From Camillea tinctor (lineage: Eukaryota > Ascomycota > Sordariomycetes > Xylariales > Xylariaceae): a stretch of DNA of 64,000 bases. The stretch spans positions 124,001 through 188,000 of the forward strand of contig MU394088.1 of the NCBI GenBank assembly GCA_022578605.1, given 5' to 3'. The notes under the pieces are model-generated. The model was not told where the DNA came from and ran no database searches. It was given only the letters and a program-made list of their open reading frames with translations. Shown piece after piece: positions 12,623 through 23,446 of this stretch. Within the stretch, counting starts at the first letter, position 1, and each line of letters starts with the position of its first letter. The translations under genes were made by a program, and so were the position numbers.

Positions 12623-14159
12623 TATACTGCTGTTCAATGACAAAATACTCCGTTTCTCATTGTATATATTGTGGAGCTTTCGCTCAAAAGTATTAGTAGA
12701 AGATAGGTCTGTCAAGGTAACCTATAAGGTAATATCACTAACCAAGTTTAAACTGCGGGCATTTCTAGTAATTAATTTCGCTTCTTACATCCGTTTAGAC
12801 TATGCACAGGTGTGGTGTAATTGTATACAATTGGTCGTCAATGTCTCTATCAATTTATCTAACAAGGGGCATAAAATCTATTTCTACCTTGATATTGGGG
12901 AGTTACTTTCGAATAGCTAAGTATCTAACCATATTAAGGAGGGAGGATGAATAACTATACTTGATTCAGGGATTGAGGTCCTGATACAGCCCTGACTTCA
13001 ATGACGACCCTGGCACGAGCTTAACTGGTGCATCTATCTCATCCAAACTAAACAGATCTGACTTTTGAAAGATTAGTATTCCTTTATTCCAAAACGCAAC
13101 CATGGGAATCCCGCTTATGGCTTTATATTTCCTGTCCCCAGAGTGTACTGCCATCTACACCTTTGAGTTCTCCAATGATGATATGTAGATTGCTTCTTAA
13201 TTCCCCTGGTTGTATAGGTATCCTTAAATTTCTTTTGAGCCCGATATTTTGAAAAAAAAAAATTTTAAAAAAAAAAATTTAAAAAACCGATATCTTTGAG
13301 TGAAGCAAGGGATACAAACCGGTAACGCAAAGGGTAATACCACATGCTATACAAATGGGGCAACTATTAAAGCACTTAACGGCTGATTGTCAGCTATCTA
13401 CTCATTTGCTTACGATAAACTTTTGGGTCACTTCATGGTACGTATTTTGTGCTCATTGTTTGGATTTGCTATGAATATATCTCGACATGGTGACACTAAC
13501 ATCACCCGAAGTAGTGCAACCAATAATATGTGGGTATGATCCGAGACCGCCGCGTTGTAGAACCCCTGACCGTTAGGTGAAATAGACCGGATACCCCCAC
13601 TCTTTGCCACTGTTAACGGCTGGATACACTCCACCCTAATAGGTCAACTGCCGTAACACCTGAGACCCTTGAAAGAGATTCAAGGCGTAAATGTGAGATT
13701 CGGTAATACTTTACCGTCATGTCGTAACTATAATGAAAATACCCATACGTATGGTATATGCCACTTCTTGGAAGAAGTAATACTTTTTTCGTGACTGATA
13801 TTTTTGGAGGAAAAAGATAATACTTCTTCTGAAATCGAATACAACCTATACTACTTATTTAAGCTAGTCACAGAGTTGCCTTAACCAGTTCCTCTTCTTT
13901 TACAAAAAAGAAAAAAAAATGAACCGTTTAGTAATTAAGGAAGTACATCTTCTACATATATAGCACTCACTAAACATCTATGCGACTCAAGGAATTAGTA
14001 AGCTGAAAACATGTGAGGGAAAAGATCCTGTTTTGAATACTGAAATTATCAGTGCTACGGGCTAGGAGCTAGGAGCTCTGATGGAATGAATTTACAGGAT
14101 AGGGGCCTACTGTAAAAAGCACTCGGTAGGGGATCCGAGCCGTTCAACATAGACTTTTC
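12623..14159. other. Intergenic decayed DNA
   Basis: No supported gene. At 13251-13287 lies an A/T run bounded by two CCGATAT copies. Short ORFs on both strands (for example 12966-13154 and 13428-13634, minus) have no recognisable motif. Confidence 0.5.
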
Positions 14160-14925
14160 GCCTGGATCAGACTGTACTGCCTTGATTAGGTCATGTGCAT
14201 CTCCAGTTGAGCATTTTGATATTCCTAGGACATTTATTTTGGTAATTTTAGGCAAGATCTGCCAGTTTGTCTTAAAACATCTTGATATGGGGAGGGGATT
14301 CAAGATGATCCAGACCGAGGAAGATGTCACCAACGCAGCCAGTGCATTCATAAACATGGATTTACAAGAGCCCATCCCCTTTGGACAACTAGTCAGTAAA
14401 TATTGCCATTGTGGAGAAGCAGACATCAAATGTTCGAGTAATATTTTGAATATCTCATGCCTTCTATGATAGCGTGAGTTTGAATAACATTTTGCACTCT
14501 CTCCAGGTCCTACATAACTGTAGTAGAATTTCAATATGGCACAGGTCCTCTTAGTATATGCAGCGCATAGCTAAGAGCCTTAGAGACGGTTACGGCTAAT
14601 AACATTATCTTCTGAAAAGATTCGTCAATGATTGGTATAAAAACTCGGCAATGGTTAGGGCTAACACGTTTTCGATCCTATCGTATGTCTAAGACCATTA
14701 GTGTTCTCCCAAGACAATACAAACGACGTTACGCGAGCAACGGCTTTCACCACGGCCTGTGCCCTAGTGCTGTCAAGATTAACTGGCTCAAGTGATGTCA
14801 CCTCCGCTGGAGTCTTAACTGGGCGGCAAAGCTTACCAATAACTTATCAAAATGAGGAAGCCATAAACGAAAGACTAGTTCACGGGATATTTATAATGAC
14901 AGCACCGAGAGAAACTGGTTGATAT
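14160..14925 (+). pseudogene. Relic of a non-ribosomal peptide synthetase condensation domain
   Basis: Frame-broken remains of an NRPS C domain, in the right order across three frame segments. At 14200-14410 a stretch matches the early domain (RTFILVILGKICQFVLKHLD, then a D-x-x-x-P-IPFGQ segment). At 14450-14510, in another frame, ISHAFYDSVSLNNILHSLQ corresponds to the HHxxxDG active-site motif, with Gly changed to Ser. From 14701, in a third frame, ACALVLSRLTGSSDVT followed by GVLTGRQ matches the late 'ALVLARLTGSDDVVFG..VSGR' region. Stops and frameshifts separate the parts. No adenylation or carrier domain was seen beside it. Unlike the nearby transposon it is not strongly RIP-biased. Confidence 0.72.
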
Positions 14926-16254
14926 GTTACCATGATCGTAAAACGGCAAGTCTGTGCAGAAGAGGAGATGAAAGATATGATCGAAAAGTTTCATGAGAAC
15001 ATATTAGCCCTAAAGTGTGGCTCTGTGCAATCAGTGACAGCTGAAATGGGTGAGGGGAATGGGAAATAGATGATGTGCTGAAGATGGCTCGTGTTATAGG
15101 GCCTCGGCAAGTGGAATATGAAGTTGTTTCTACCTACCCTACGACACAAAAGTCTTCATTCATTTCACCAGTTGAAACCTTAATGTCTGGAACTATTATG
15201 AAATGAAGTAATCTACTAGGATTGGTATGGTCATATGAGAATTATGGTACTTATTACATAAGTCCTCTAGGGTATAGATTTTCAACGTGGTTCCATTTCT
15301 AGGCTGGGTTCCTAGAGGTCTACCGACCTCACGAAAGCTGACATTTCGTTTTAGACTCTTATAATTTAGGAGTAACTTTCACAAAGCTAATACATTCTTA
15401 TTTTCCCTCTCTAGAGCTGTCATGAGCAGAGAATGCGCCTCCTCCGAGTAACACCTGACCGGGCCTGACACCTGGATAAAACCACAAGACGTGGTGGAGG
15501 GATAGATAGGGGTCGGTGAGAGCATAATGCAAGAAACCATGTAATGGACTTCAACGGCGTGCAATTTAATAGTGTACATTACACATGAAAACTACAAGTG
15601 AGAAATGAATCGTTTCTTACATGTATGGACACATGAGCAAGCCTTCAAAGCTATACCCAAACCATTATAGGGCTGCTTATGTGGTGAGTCAGATTACGAC
15701 ACTGTTTTCATCAAATCATAACCATGGTACCAAACAGGTCAGGTTTAACTACCAAGCCACAAAGCAAGGTGAGTTGGTGAGTTTACGATCAGCTCTTCAA
15801 AATTGACCGGCGGCAGAGCTGACTTATTTGGCGACATCCGATGGACCAATCATGGCAAGTTCTAATAGCCTTTACGGGTGTCAAGCTGAAAGCTGCTGGG
15901 TATACCGTAGCATTCCGTCGGAGCCTTCCGTGGCTCAAATTTCTTTTCCAAGCCAAGTCCCACTGCGGCTTACAACTCGACATGTGTGTCGTCTGCTTCG
16001 GACCACCTTGCTACCATGCACTAAGATACACACATGTAAGCAACAACGCGAGGCACTGCCTAATCACGGGTGACCGTGACGTATCGGAAACCATCATTTA
16101 CGAGCGAGCACTGCCGGACAGGAGGTGGTCAGCGAGGCCCAATCAGCTCGATGAGTCTTGTGATCAACACGGTGAGTCGATGGAGTTCAATAAGTAGAGC
16201 GCTGGCCCCAGGCGTTGTTGAGGCACAAAGCAACTCAACAGAGTAAGAGAAACC
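14926..16254. other. Intergenic, possible further relic sequence
   Basis: Directly after the C-domain relic, 14934-15070 reads as an acidic open stretch that may continue the old gene. The rest holds only short ORFs without motifs. It includes the promoter of the following FAD oxidase. Confidence 0.4.
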
Positions 16255-17885
16255 ATGGCGACCATCAGCGGAATAACCGGTGCCCAGTACGTGGCGGGGA
16301 GCAAGAACTTCGACAATATCAAATATCAGTATGCTACCTCTACTTACGGTGTTGAACGTGATCTCAATCCGGCCTTGATCGTCCAGCCAAAGACCAAGGA
16401 GGACATTGTCCTGACATTGAAGTACGCCAAAGAGAAGAAAGTCGCCGTTGCTATCAAGACCGGCGGCCACCAGTATAGCGGCGCGTCGTCTACAAGTGCT
16501 CCCAATATCCAATTGGACCTGGAAGAGTCCTTCAGGGGTCCGGATGACCGAGCTATTTTCCAAAAAGACGGAAAGGCGTATGCTCGTACTAGTGTAAGCT
16601 GGAGTTTGGGGGAATTCAACGCGTGGCTTACTGAAAATAAACTATTTGTTCCTCATGGCCAATGCACCGAGGTTCACGTAGGAGGCCATGTCCAGACTGG
16701 AGGTAAGTCACTGCTCCCCTATTCGATTACCGTTTCTACCCCAACACTATAGAATAATATTAATGGCTTATTTTAGGTTACGGACAACTGGCCCGCAGCT
16801 TCGGATTGTTTGGGGACCATGTTCTATCCCTAGAGATCATAGACACGGATGGGAACTTCAAGGAGGTTACCAAAGCCACCGATCCGGATCTATTCTGGGC
16901 GTTCCTAGGGGGCAGCCCAGGTAATCTCGGCGTCATAACCCACTTCACCATCCAAGTGCACCGAGATCAGGACTACAACGGATCCAGAGGCATGAAGGCG
17001 TTATACTTCTACGACACGGAGACACTCAAGCGGCTGGTGGACATCCTAGTAGAGATGTCCGACAACGATGACTTCCCCCGCAACTACGACCTCTGCATCA
17101 GCGTGCTCAGCTCGAGCTTCCCACTCCTGGACCTCTGGCCCGGGCTCGACGAGGTCATGTCCAGGCGGCACCCGGAACTGTACGGCGAGAACGGCATACC
17201 GTTCTGGCCGCGTGTCATCATCGTGTACGCGCAGTGGGTGCCGTTCGAGAGCGGCGACCAGTGCGACATGTCGTGGTTTGACCGCATCAAGGAGGGCTCG
17301 GACTGGATCCTGGGCGACAGCGACGTGGAGGAGAAGCCCATGTCGCAGCTGACGGGCGACTGGATCTTCCGCAACGTGCGCGAGTTCGAGCACCCGTACG
17401 TGAAGCGCACGTACACGACGAACTCGCGGACGCTGGGGGCCGACGGGTGGGCCGACTGGGTCGTGGGGCGCATCGACGCGATCGTGCGGCCCGAGCACAA
17501 CCGCTGCTGGCTGTCGGCGCAGCTGCAGTGCTTCGGCGGCAAGAACTCGATGTTCACGCGCAACGCGGGCAACGGCACCGCCTTCAGCTGGCGCGACACG
17601 AGCATCGGCTGCACCATGGACTGCTTCCACACGCCTGAGACCAAGGCCCGCGCTGAGGACTGGCAGAAGGTCAACGACCAGGAGGCCATCGGCCCCAATG
17701 GGATCTTCTCGAAGCAGGACCGCCGCGTGCTGTGGGGGTCGTACGGCGACTGGAACTTGGACAACGTGTGGGACCGCTACTACGAGGACCGGGAGAAGTA
17801 CGAGAAGCTCCAGCAGATCCGGAAGGCTGCTGACCCGTACGGCATCTTCACGCCGAACCCGTTCTGTGTGAAGCGCGCAGAATAA
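16255..17885 (+). CDS. FAD-linked oxidoreductase, BBE (berberine-bridge-enzyme-like) family
   Basis: Flavoprotein oxidase of the PCMH-type FAD-binding plus BBE family. Two exons, 16255-16702 and 16777-17885 (74-bp intron GTAAGT...TTTTAG, phase 1), give 518 aa. The N-terminal FAD domain has IKTGGHQYSG, with His72 as the expected 8-alpha-histidyl attachment site. HGQCTEVHVGGHVQTGG places Cys137 at the second, cysteinyl attachment site, so bicovalent FAD is predicted. The C-terminus ADPYGIFTPNPF is the BBE signature. I see no secretion signal. Such enzymes oxidise carbohydrates or secondary metabolites; the substrate here is unknown. It is the first intact gene after the NRPS relic. GC content rises strongly after about 17,050. 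Confidence 0.92.
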
Positions 17886-18467
17886 TAAGAAAGCGATGCG
17901 GTACAATATCTGATTTTAAACTAGATGGGGGCGTATTTTCTTTTCATCTGTTAGAGGTCATGGTCACGTTTCTTTATAGTCAAGATTGCTATAGTATCAC
18001 CACTAGCAGATTTCGCTAGAATCTCCCAAGGAATATTATACCAGAATTTCAAGCCGTCCTTTTTTCTAATATAAGCAAGTGATATATTTAAACCAACACA
18101 ATACTGGCACTCTATCGCTCGACGAATGTAGAATAAGCATAACACATTAATTAGGATAGGCACTTCGCATGAACATTTCCGTGATTTTCTCCTTTCAGGG
18201 CTTTTCGTAGTCACGATAATGCTACCTAGTTAGTCTTGTAGCAATGTTAGCATCACTCACAATTATGTCATTAAAGGTTAGTACTGTGACATTTATACTA
18301 TTGTCTAATATCTACCCTCTATAATTAGATTAAGTTGTCCGTTATAGAATCCAATGTATAGGTTCTGGGAGCTTTTCTGAGAGATCTGAAAGGTGGAAAA
18401 GTCCATACTTAATATTTACAATAATTGTCCACGACATATGTTATCAAGTCGACGACGCTGGTGTATA
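17886..18467. other. Convergent intergenic
   Basis: About 580 bp of AT-rich DNA between the 3' ends of two convergent genes. No gene seen. Confidence 0.5.
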
Positions 18468-19901
18468 TCACTCCCCAATGGTAGTCCAGCCTGCCACATC
18501 TGCAAAGTCCATCACCTTGTTGTCTGCTCCGAATCTTCCTTGGGTGTCCCACCAGTTTCTGTTGACTGCTGTCTCGGGTCGCCACTTGAACGCATTGCGG
18601 GTTCTATTGTCCACGCTGCCCTCCAGATATTCTCTTGTAAGCTGCCCGATGGCGGGCATGATCTTGAAAGAGTGACCGCTACCACCGATAGCGAGGAGGA
18701 AGTTGCTTCTATTTCCGGTGCTGTTCTGTGGCCCGTACCAGTCAAACAGGGGCATCCGGTCGGGGGTATCCGCATCCCAGCAGATACGAGCAAAGCTGAA
18801 GGGGCGGTTCGCAAGATGAGGCATGGTCTCGTTCAATAAGGCACGGACTCTTGCTTCTGACTCGATGGGTATTTGTTGACGGGCAAAGGGCCTCGAGCCA
18901 ATAACGGTGTGGTTGGCCGAGTAGACTGGGTTAATGTATCCGGGGTGTTCATCGCAGATCTTGAGCTCGTGGGTCTCGGCGGAGGGTTCCATGAAAAACC
19001 CTTTCTCGATATTGAATAAGACAGGTAGATCTTTGTAGAGCGCAGCTTCCTCGGCGGTCATTTTGATATGGGCAAGTGTCCACGCCGTCGGCCTCAGCTG
19101 AGATTTCAAATCAAACATGAGATCTGCATTAGCGCCGCTAGAGAGGATAGTAATGTCTGCTGTGTGGATTGTGCCATCGGCCGTCTTCACGCCCTCCAAA
19201 TGGGGTTGACCGGCTGCGTTAGAAACATTTGAGAATAGGAGCTCCACCACTTTTCCTTCATTTCCCGTGACGAATTTCGCACCGAGCCTCTCGGATTCTT
19301 GCTGTGCGGCTAGGATAGCCCCTTTTGCAAGCACCCATCCTGCCTTACTCGGTTTCTGGTAGCCCTTCCACCCTACAAAATCGCCAGTTAGGACACCTTC
19401 TGGCATGGTTTTACGGAACTCCTCGGCCGTGTTCACAGGTACATAATCCTCTTCCCGCCCCGCGATCTCCTCTTGCAAAGATGCGTAAGCAGTATCTGAG
19501 GAGGCAGCCATCACATAGCCATTGCGATGATAGAATGGTTTGTACAGCGTATCGTTAAGCCAAGAATCAGTGCAGATGTTATGCAGGCGATTCCAGGCAT
19601 ATACGGAGTCAGTGTCTCCAGTAGAGGGAGGACCTAGTAATTGTTAGTATTTTATTCGACGAGATACGTAAAACCCTTTTCGTGCAATTTCACATCAGTG
19701 GTGTGTAAAAGAGGGGGTCAACTTCAATATACCTTCGTCCATGATCTTATTGAAGTCATTGCCGGCAGCAATGCTGCTGGGCACGTCTTCCGCATCGAGA
19801 ACCTTCACATTGGTGTAGCCATTTCTCGCCAATTCCAAGGTGATGCCACATCCCCAAGTGCCCGCTCCAATGATCAAAATCGAAGATTCTTTCAACAGCA
19901 T
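18468..19901 (-). CDS. Fructosyl-amino-acid oxidase (amadoriase)
   Basis: FAD enzyme of the sarcosine-oxidase/DAO fold, predicted to oxidise glycated amino acids (Amadori products) to the amino acid, glucosone and H2O2. Exons 19901-19733 and 19633-18468, with a 99-bp phase-1 intron (GTATAT...TACTAG), encode 444 aa, the family size. The Rossmann motif GAGTWG is at residues 12-17. Family blocks include AGNDFNKI, GDFVGWKGY, LRPTAWTLAHI, PVLFNIEKGFFMEP, KICDEHPGY, RPFSFARICWDADT and VNRNWWDTQGRFG. Cys341 aligns with the covalent FAD cysteine of this fold. I chose the Met before LLKESSILIIGAG; an in-frame Met lies further upstream (20033) but would add a non-homologous leader. The C-terminus lacks an SKL-type peroxisomal signal. 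Related saccharopine/pipecolate oxidases are a less likely alternative. Confidence 0.9.
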
Positions 19902-21447
19902 GGTGAACAGATATCTCGAAAATTCGACTGAGGGATATGATGGATGATCAGCCCAGGCTTGGAGGGAATACGAGGGTGGCAGAGGGGGTAAATAACTGGG
20001 ATTCTGTGCATACAATTGACCTGTTCTTCTCATAATCTACATCCCTGGAGGTTAGTTTAGCGGCCCCATCGCCATGTTACCTCGCCGATAAACGGATTGG
20101 TATCTCGGTGTAGAATGTAAACGTTTCTCGTAATATCATGGTTATCAGTTGCTCTGTGAGAGCGAAAGAGGGCAGAATAGCCTTGTAGATCTATCAAAAT
20201 CCTGGAAATGTTGGTCAATTGTGAGCTTTCATATACTCTCCCCTCTCACAGCCCATAGCGGGAACCGAGATTATTTCAGGGGTCGCCGGCAATGGGCTCA
20301 ATATGCCGAAGAGATAACACCGGAAACGGACGGTTGTTCTACCGAGCCAAGACCTTCGAAAAACCAGTTATTCTAGTAAACGTTAGTTAATAGTATAAAA
20401 TATGCCATCGTGAGTTCACCCCCGCTTCTTAAACATTTCCTCCACTACGATCTCATTCATACTCCAATCCCACTTATAATCATCCCACCGGTCGGGCTGC
20501 TTATTGGTGGAGGGTAAGCCACGAATAAGGACATATATTGGCCATGTACAGCTTCTGATTGGGCTGCCCTATGTAAAATTCGTCAACACATTTCGTCGGG
20601 CATTGTTTAGTTAATATAGTGTATAGTCTCTAGAGATTGGTCGAAACTAGTAAATGGCGCGGCCTATCACATGTGAAATATACCATTCTTCATTCCTCGA
20701 TTCACACGCACATAATGATTCGCGGTCAGCGTGATACACTGCATTGTATGTACATACCAGGTGCAGCTAGCCACCTGAATTAGCCGCTGGCTTACAAATA
20801 TCTTCATTCCGACTCCAAGTGACAACCTACTCGTATAGACGTGATTCGACTTACCTAACCCATCCTTACGAGTATAACCCTTGCTGGTAGTTCTTAAGTC
20901 TTGTATAAGCTGACCCCAAGAACTTAGATGTCGAATCATGATGGTGTCTAGAACCAACCGCAACGTTGCATTGTGCCCCGGATCACGAAACCGGCTCGTC
21001 CTCACGAATGGCGTATGGAGGCCGCTGTGTGACACGCAGATGCTATCCCGCGCATCAACGTTCAGCAACGTCAGGTTGGCCTCTAGGTCCCACCGGGGAC
21101 AAGCCCAATTAGCCACTAATCGACGCTTTGGAACAAATCGGCTGGTGCCCGATAGGCTCATGGCTTGCCGCTTAGCTGACACTAGGGGCCAGCCCCTTTC
21201 ATTCCTCCCGGTGATGCCCAAGATAAATGTAGCTGCACGCTCACGCCTTGGAGCTGGGTGTATGAACAAGGTTGGCTCATACATGCCAATAATCAAGCAA
21301 GGGTTGAATAAGATTTAAAAGACAAAGGGAACCCGCTAAGGTGGTAAGTAGGTTTTTCTAGGGCGTCCACTAAATAAAAAAGCAAAATATTACTTGCCCG
21401 TCTAGCCAACTCTACACTCTGCTATATACTCTGCTATATACTCTCCT
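19902..21447. other. Divergent intergenic region
   Basis: About 1.5 kb between divergent starts, presumably holding both promoters. ORFs at 20667-21296 (minus) and 20938-21318 (plus) overlap each other and show no motif. No gene is called. Confidence 0.5.
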
Positions 21448-23085
21448 ATGATGGCACCTCACAACATCGAAGATGAAGGCCCAACCGACCTGGAGCAGGA
21501 GATAACTGGCGCAGATTTGCGCCCGCCCTCCCCTCCGCCCCTATCGACGAAGCCACCGCGGCTGATTATCATCGGGGCAGGGTCCCGGGGCCGTGTGTAC
21601 GGACGATGTGCCCTCCAGTCTAGCAACGGCGTTGTGGCCGCTGTCGTCGAACCGGACGACTTTAAACGTCGCGAGTTCGGGAAGATCTTTATCTGGGGCA
21701 ACCAGGAGCCACCGGAGGGGTCACAATTCGCCGACTGGCCCGACTTCATCGCCTGGGAGCTCAGACGGCGAGAGCGCGAGAAGGCCGGCGAGAAAGTCCC
21801 CGACGGCGTCGATGCTGCGTTTATATGTGTGCGGGATGAGATGCACCACGACGTGGCCGTAGCACTAGCGCCGCTAGGTCTGCACATTATGTGCGAGAAG
21901 CCGCTGGCGACGACCCTGGAAGATTGCATGAACATGTATCGGGTGCTAGCGCCGCACCAGAAGGATAATGTCTTTTCCATCGGACATGTGATGAGATACT
22001 CGCCGCATAACATACTACTACGCAAGCTTCTCCTCGAAGACAAGGCCATAGGCGACATATTGAGTGTCGTCCACACGGAGCCGGTCGGCTTTTGGCATTT
22101 CTCGCACAGCTACGTCCGGGGAAACTGGAGAAAGGAGTCGGTCACGGCGCCATCCCTACTAACCAAGAGCTGCCACGACATCGACCTTATCCTCTGGCTC
22201 CTGTGCTCGCCACCGCCGGGATCAACCGAGCCCCCGCATCTGCCGGCCACCATATCCTCCTCCGGATCGGTGCAGTTCTTTAAGAAGAGCCGCAAGCCCA
22301 AGGCAGCGGGGAACGCCACCAACTGCCTCAGCTGCCCGGTAGAGAAAGACTGCATCTACTCCAGCAAGCGTATCTACGTGGGCACGGAGTACCAGGGCAT
22401 CGAGAGCGGCAACTTCCGGTGGCCGGTCAACGTGGTGCTCCCGGACATCGAGAGCTACGGCGACGACCTGGCCAAGGTGCGGGCGGCGCTGATGCCCAAG
22501 CTGGCGGAGGACTACTCGGCCTCGACGCCGCAGGAGGTGATCGACGGGCAGAACTGGTTCGGGCGGTGCGTGTTCGAGTCGGACAACGACGTGTGCGACG
22601 AGCAGATCGTGACGATGACGTGGGACGATGACCCGCTCCCGTCCAATTCCAGCAACAATAGCACCACCGTCGGCGACCGCGGCAGCAAGCAAGCGACCTT
22701 CCACATGATCGCGCAGACGAAGAAGCAGTGCCAGCGGTACACGTACGTGCACGGGGCGCGGGGGGAGATATACGCGGACTCGCGGACGATCACGGTGGAG
22801 GATTTCCGGACGGGCGAGACGCGCACCTACCGGCCCAAGATGGAGAGCCTGGGCCACGGCGGCGGCGACCACGGGCTCACGCGGCAGTTCGTGCTGGCGG
22901 TCGACCGGGTCAAGAACCACGGGTGGCGCGCCGAGGAGGCGCAGCGCGAGTTCGTGGGGTGCAGCCTCGAGGAGATCATCCGCAGCCACGCGGTCGTGTT
23001 CGCGGCCGAGGAGGCGCGCACGGGGAAGAAGGTCGTGGATTGGAAGCCCTGGTGGGAAGAGAAGGTGGGCCAGTTTGAGATATAA
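21448..23085 (+). CDS. Gfo/Idh/MocA-family oxidoreductase
   Basis: NAD(P)-dependent dehydrogenase family, mostly acting on sugars or inositols. Single exon, 545 aa; two adjacent Met codons make the exact start 21448 or 21451. The dinucleotide-binding motif GAGSRG is at residues 43-48. The EKP triad (Glu150-Lys151-Pro152) and the TKSCHDIDLILWLL block (Lys240, His243) are typical catalytic segments. Residues 289-302 contain an unusual Cys cluster, TNCLSCPVEKDC (Cys293, Cys296, Cys302), with more Cys near FGRCVFESDNDVC; this suggests a structural metal site (inference). The protein is longer than bacterial members (about 330-450 aa) because of an N-terminal acidic/proline-rich leader and the Cys-containing insert. 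It is convergent with the M81 peptidase gene 361 bp downstream. Confidence 0.9.
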   Translation: MMAPHNIEDEGPTDLEQEITGADLRPPSPPPLSTKPPRLIIIGAGSRGRVYGRCALQSSNGVVAAVVEPDDFKRREFGKIFIWGNQEPPEGSQFADWPDFIAWELRRREREKAGEKVPDGVDAAFICVRDEMHHDVAVALAPLGLHIMCEKPLATTLEDCMNMYRVLAPHQKDNVFSIGHVMRYSPHNILLRKLLLEDKAIGDILSVVHTEPVGFWHFSHSYVRGNWRKESVTAPSLLTKSCHDIDLILWLLCSPPPGSTEPPHLPATISSSGSVQFFKKSRKPKAAGNATNCLSCPVEKDCIYSSKRIYVGTEYQGIESGNFRWPVNVVLPDIESYGDDLAKVRAALMPKLAEDYSASTPQEVIDGQNWFGRCVFESDNDVCDEQIVTMTWDDDPLPSNSSNNSTTVGDRGSKQATFHMIAQTKKQCQRYTYVHGARGEIYADSRTITVEDFRTGETRTYRPKMESLGHGGGDHGLTRQFVLAVDRVKNHGWRAEEAQREFVGCSLEEIIRSHAVVFAAEEARTGKKVVDWKPWWEEKVGQFEI

Positions 23086-23446
23086 ATTTATTTTGTCTCT
23101 CTTTTTTCCATTCTCTTTCGTTTCCTTTACGATGGTCTGTCTACATGCATTTAGGAGAAATAGGGGAATTTTCGGTTTATGGCACTTATTTCATATGACA
23201 AGGTACATGGCTCAAAGGGTAAGAGGTATAGGTTATTTATTTATGGTGACAAGCAACTGCATAGACAGAATCCAGATTGTTCCTGCAAGCTATCAAGAGC
23301 ACCTCAGCAGTGTCGAGGAGACGCCACCATCTTAGAACATCACGAGTTCTGCTACTCATAAACTATCGCGTATAAATCTAAGTAATTGCAGGCTGTAATA
23401 TTAGTCCTTACGTGTATCACACCTTCAAATGCTTTGTTAGTAGCGC
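23086..23446. other. Convergent intergenic
   Basis: 361 bp between two convergent stop codons. It probably contains both 3' UTRs; nothing else seen. Confidence 0.5.

Noticed and set aside
14055..14534. 159-codon minus-strand ORF
   Set aside because: The opposite strand carries NRPS condensation motifs in order; the minus frame has none.
15841..16197. 118-codon ORF before the BBE oxidase
   Set aside because: No recognisable family, mixed composition, in decayed DNA; not enough to call a gene.
17046..17906. 286-codon minus-strand ORF under the BBE oxidase
   Set aside because: His/Leu/Val/Arg-rich shadow of GC-rich codons; the plus strand has clear BBE motifs.
20667..21318. Overlapping ORFs on both strands between amadoriase and Gfo/Idh genes
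   Set aside because: No motifs, mutual overlap and non-coding composition.
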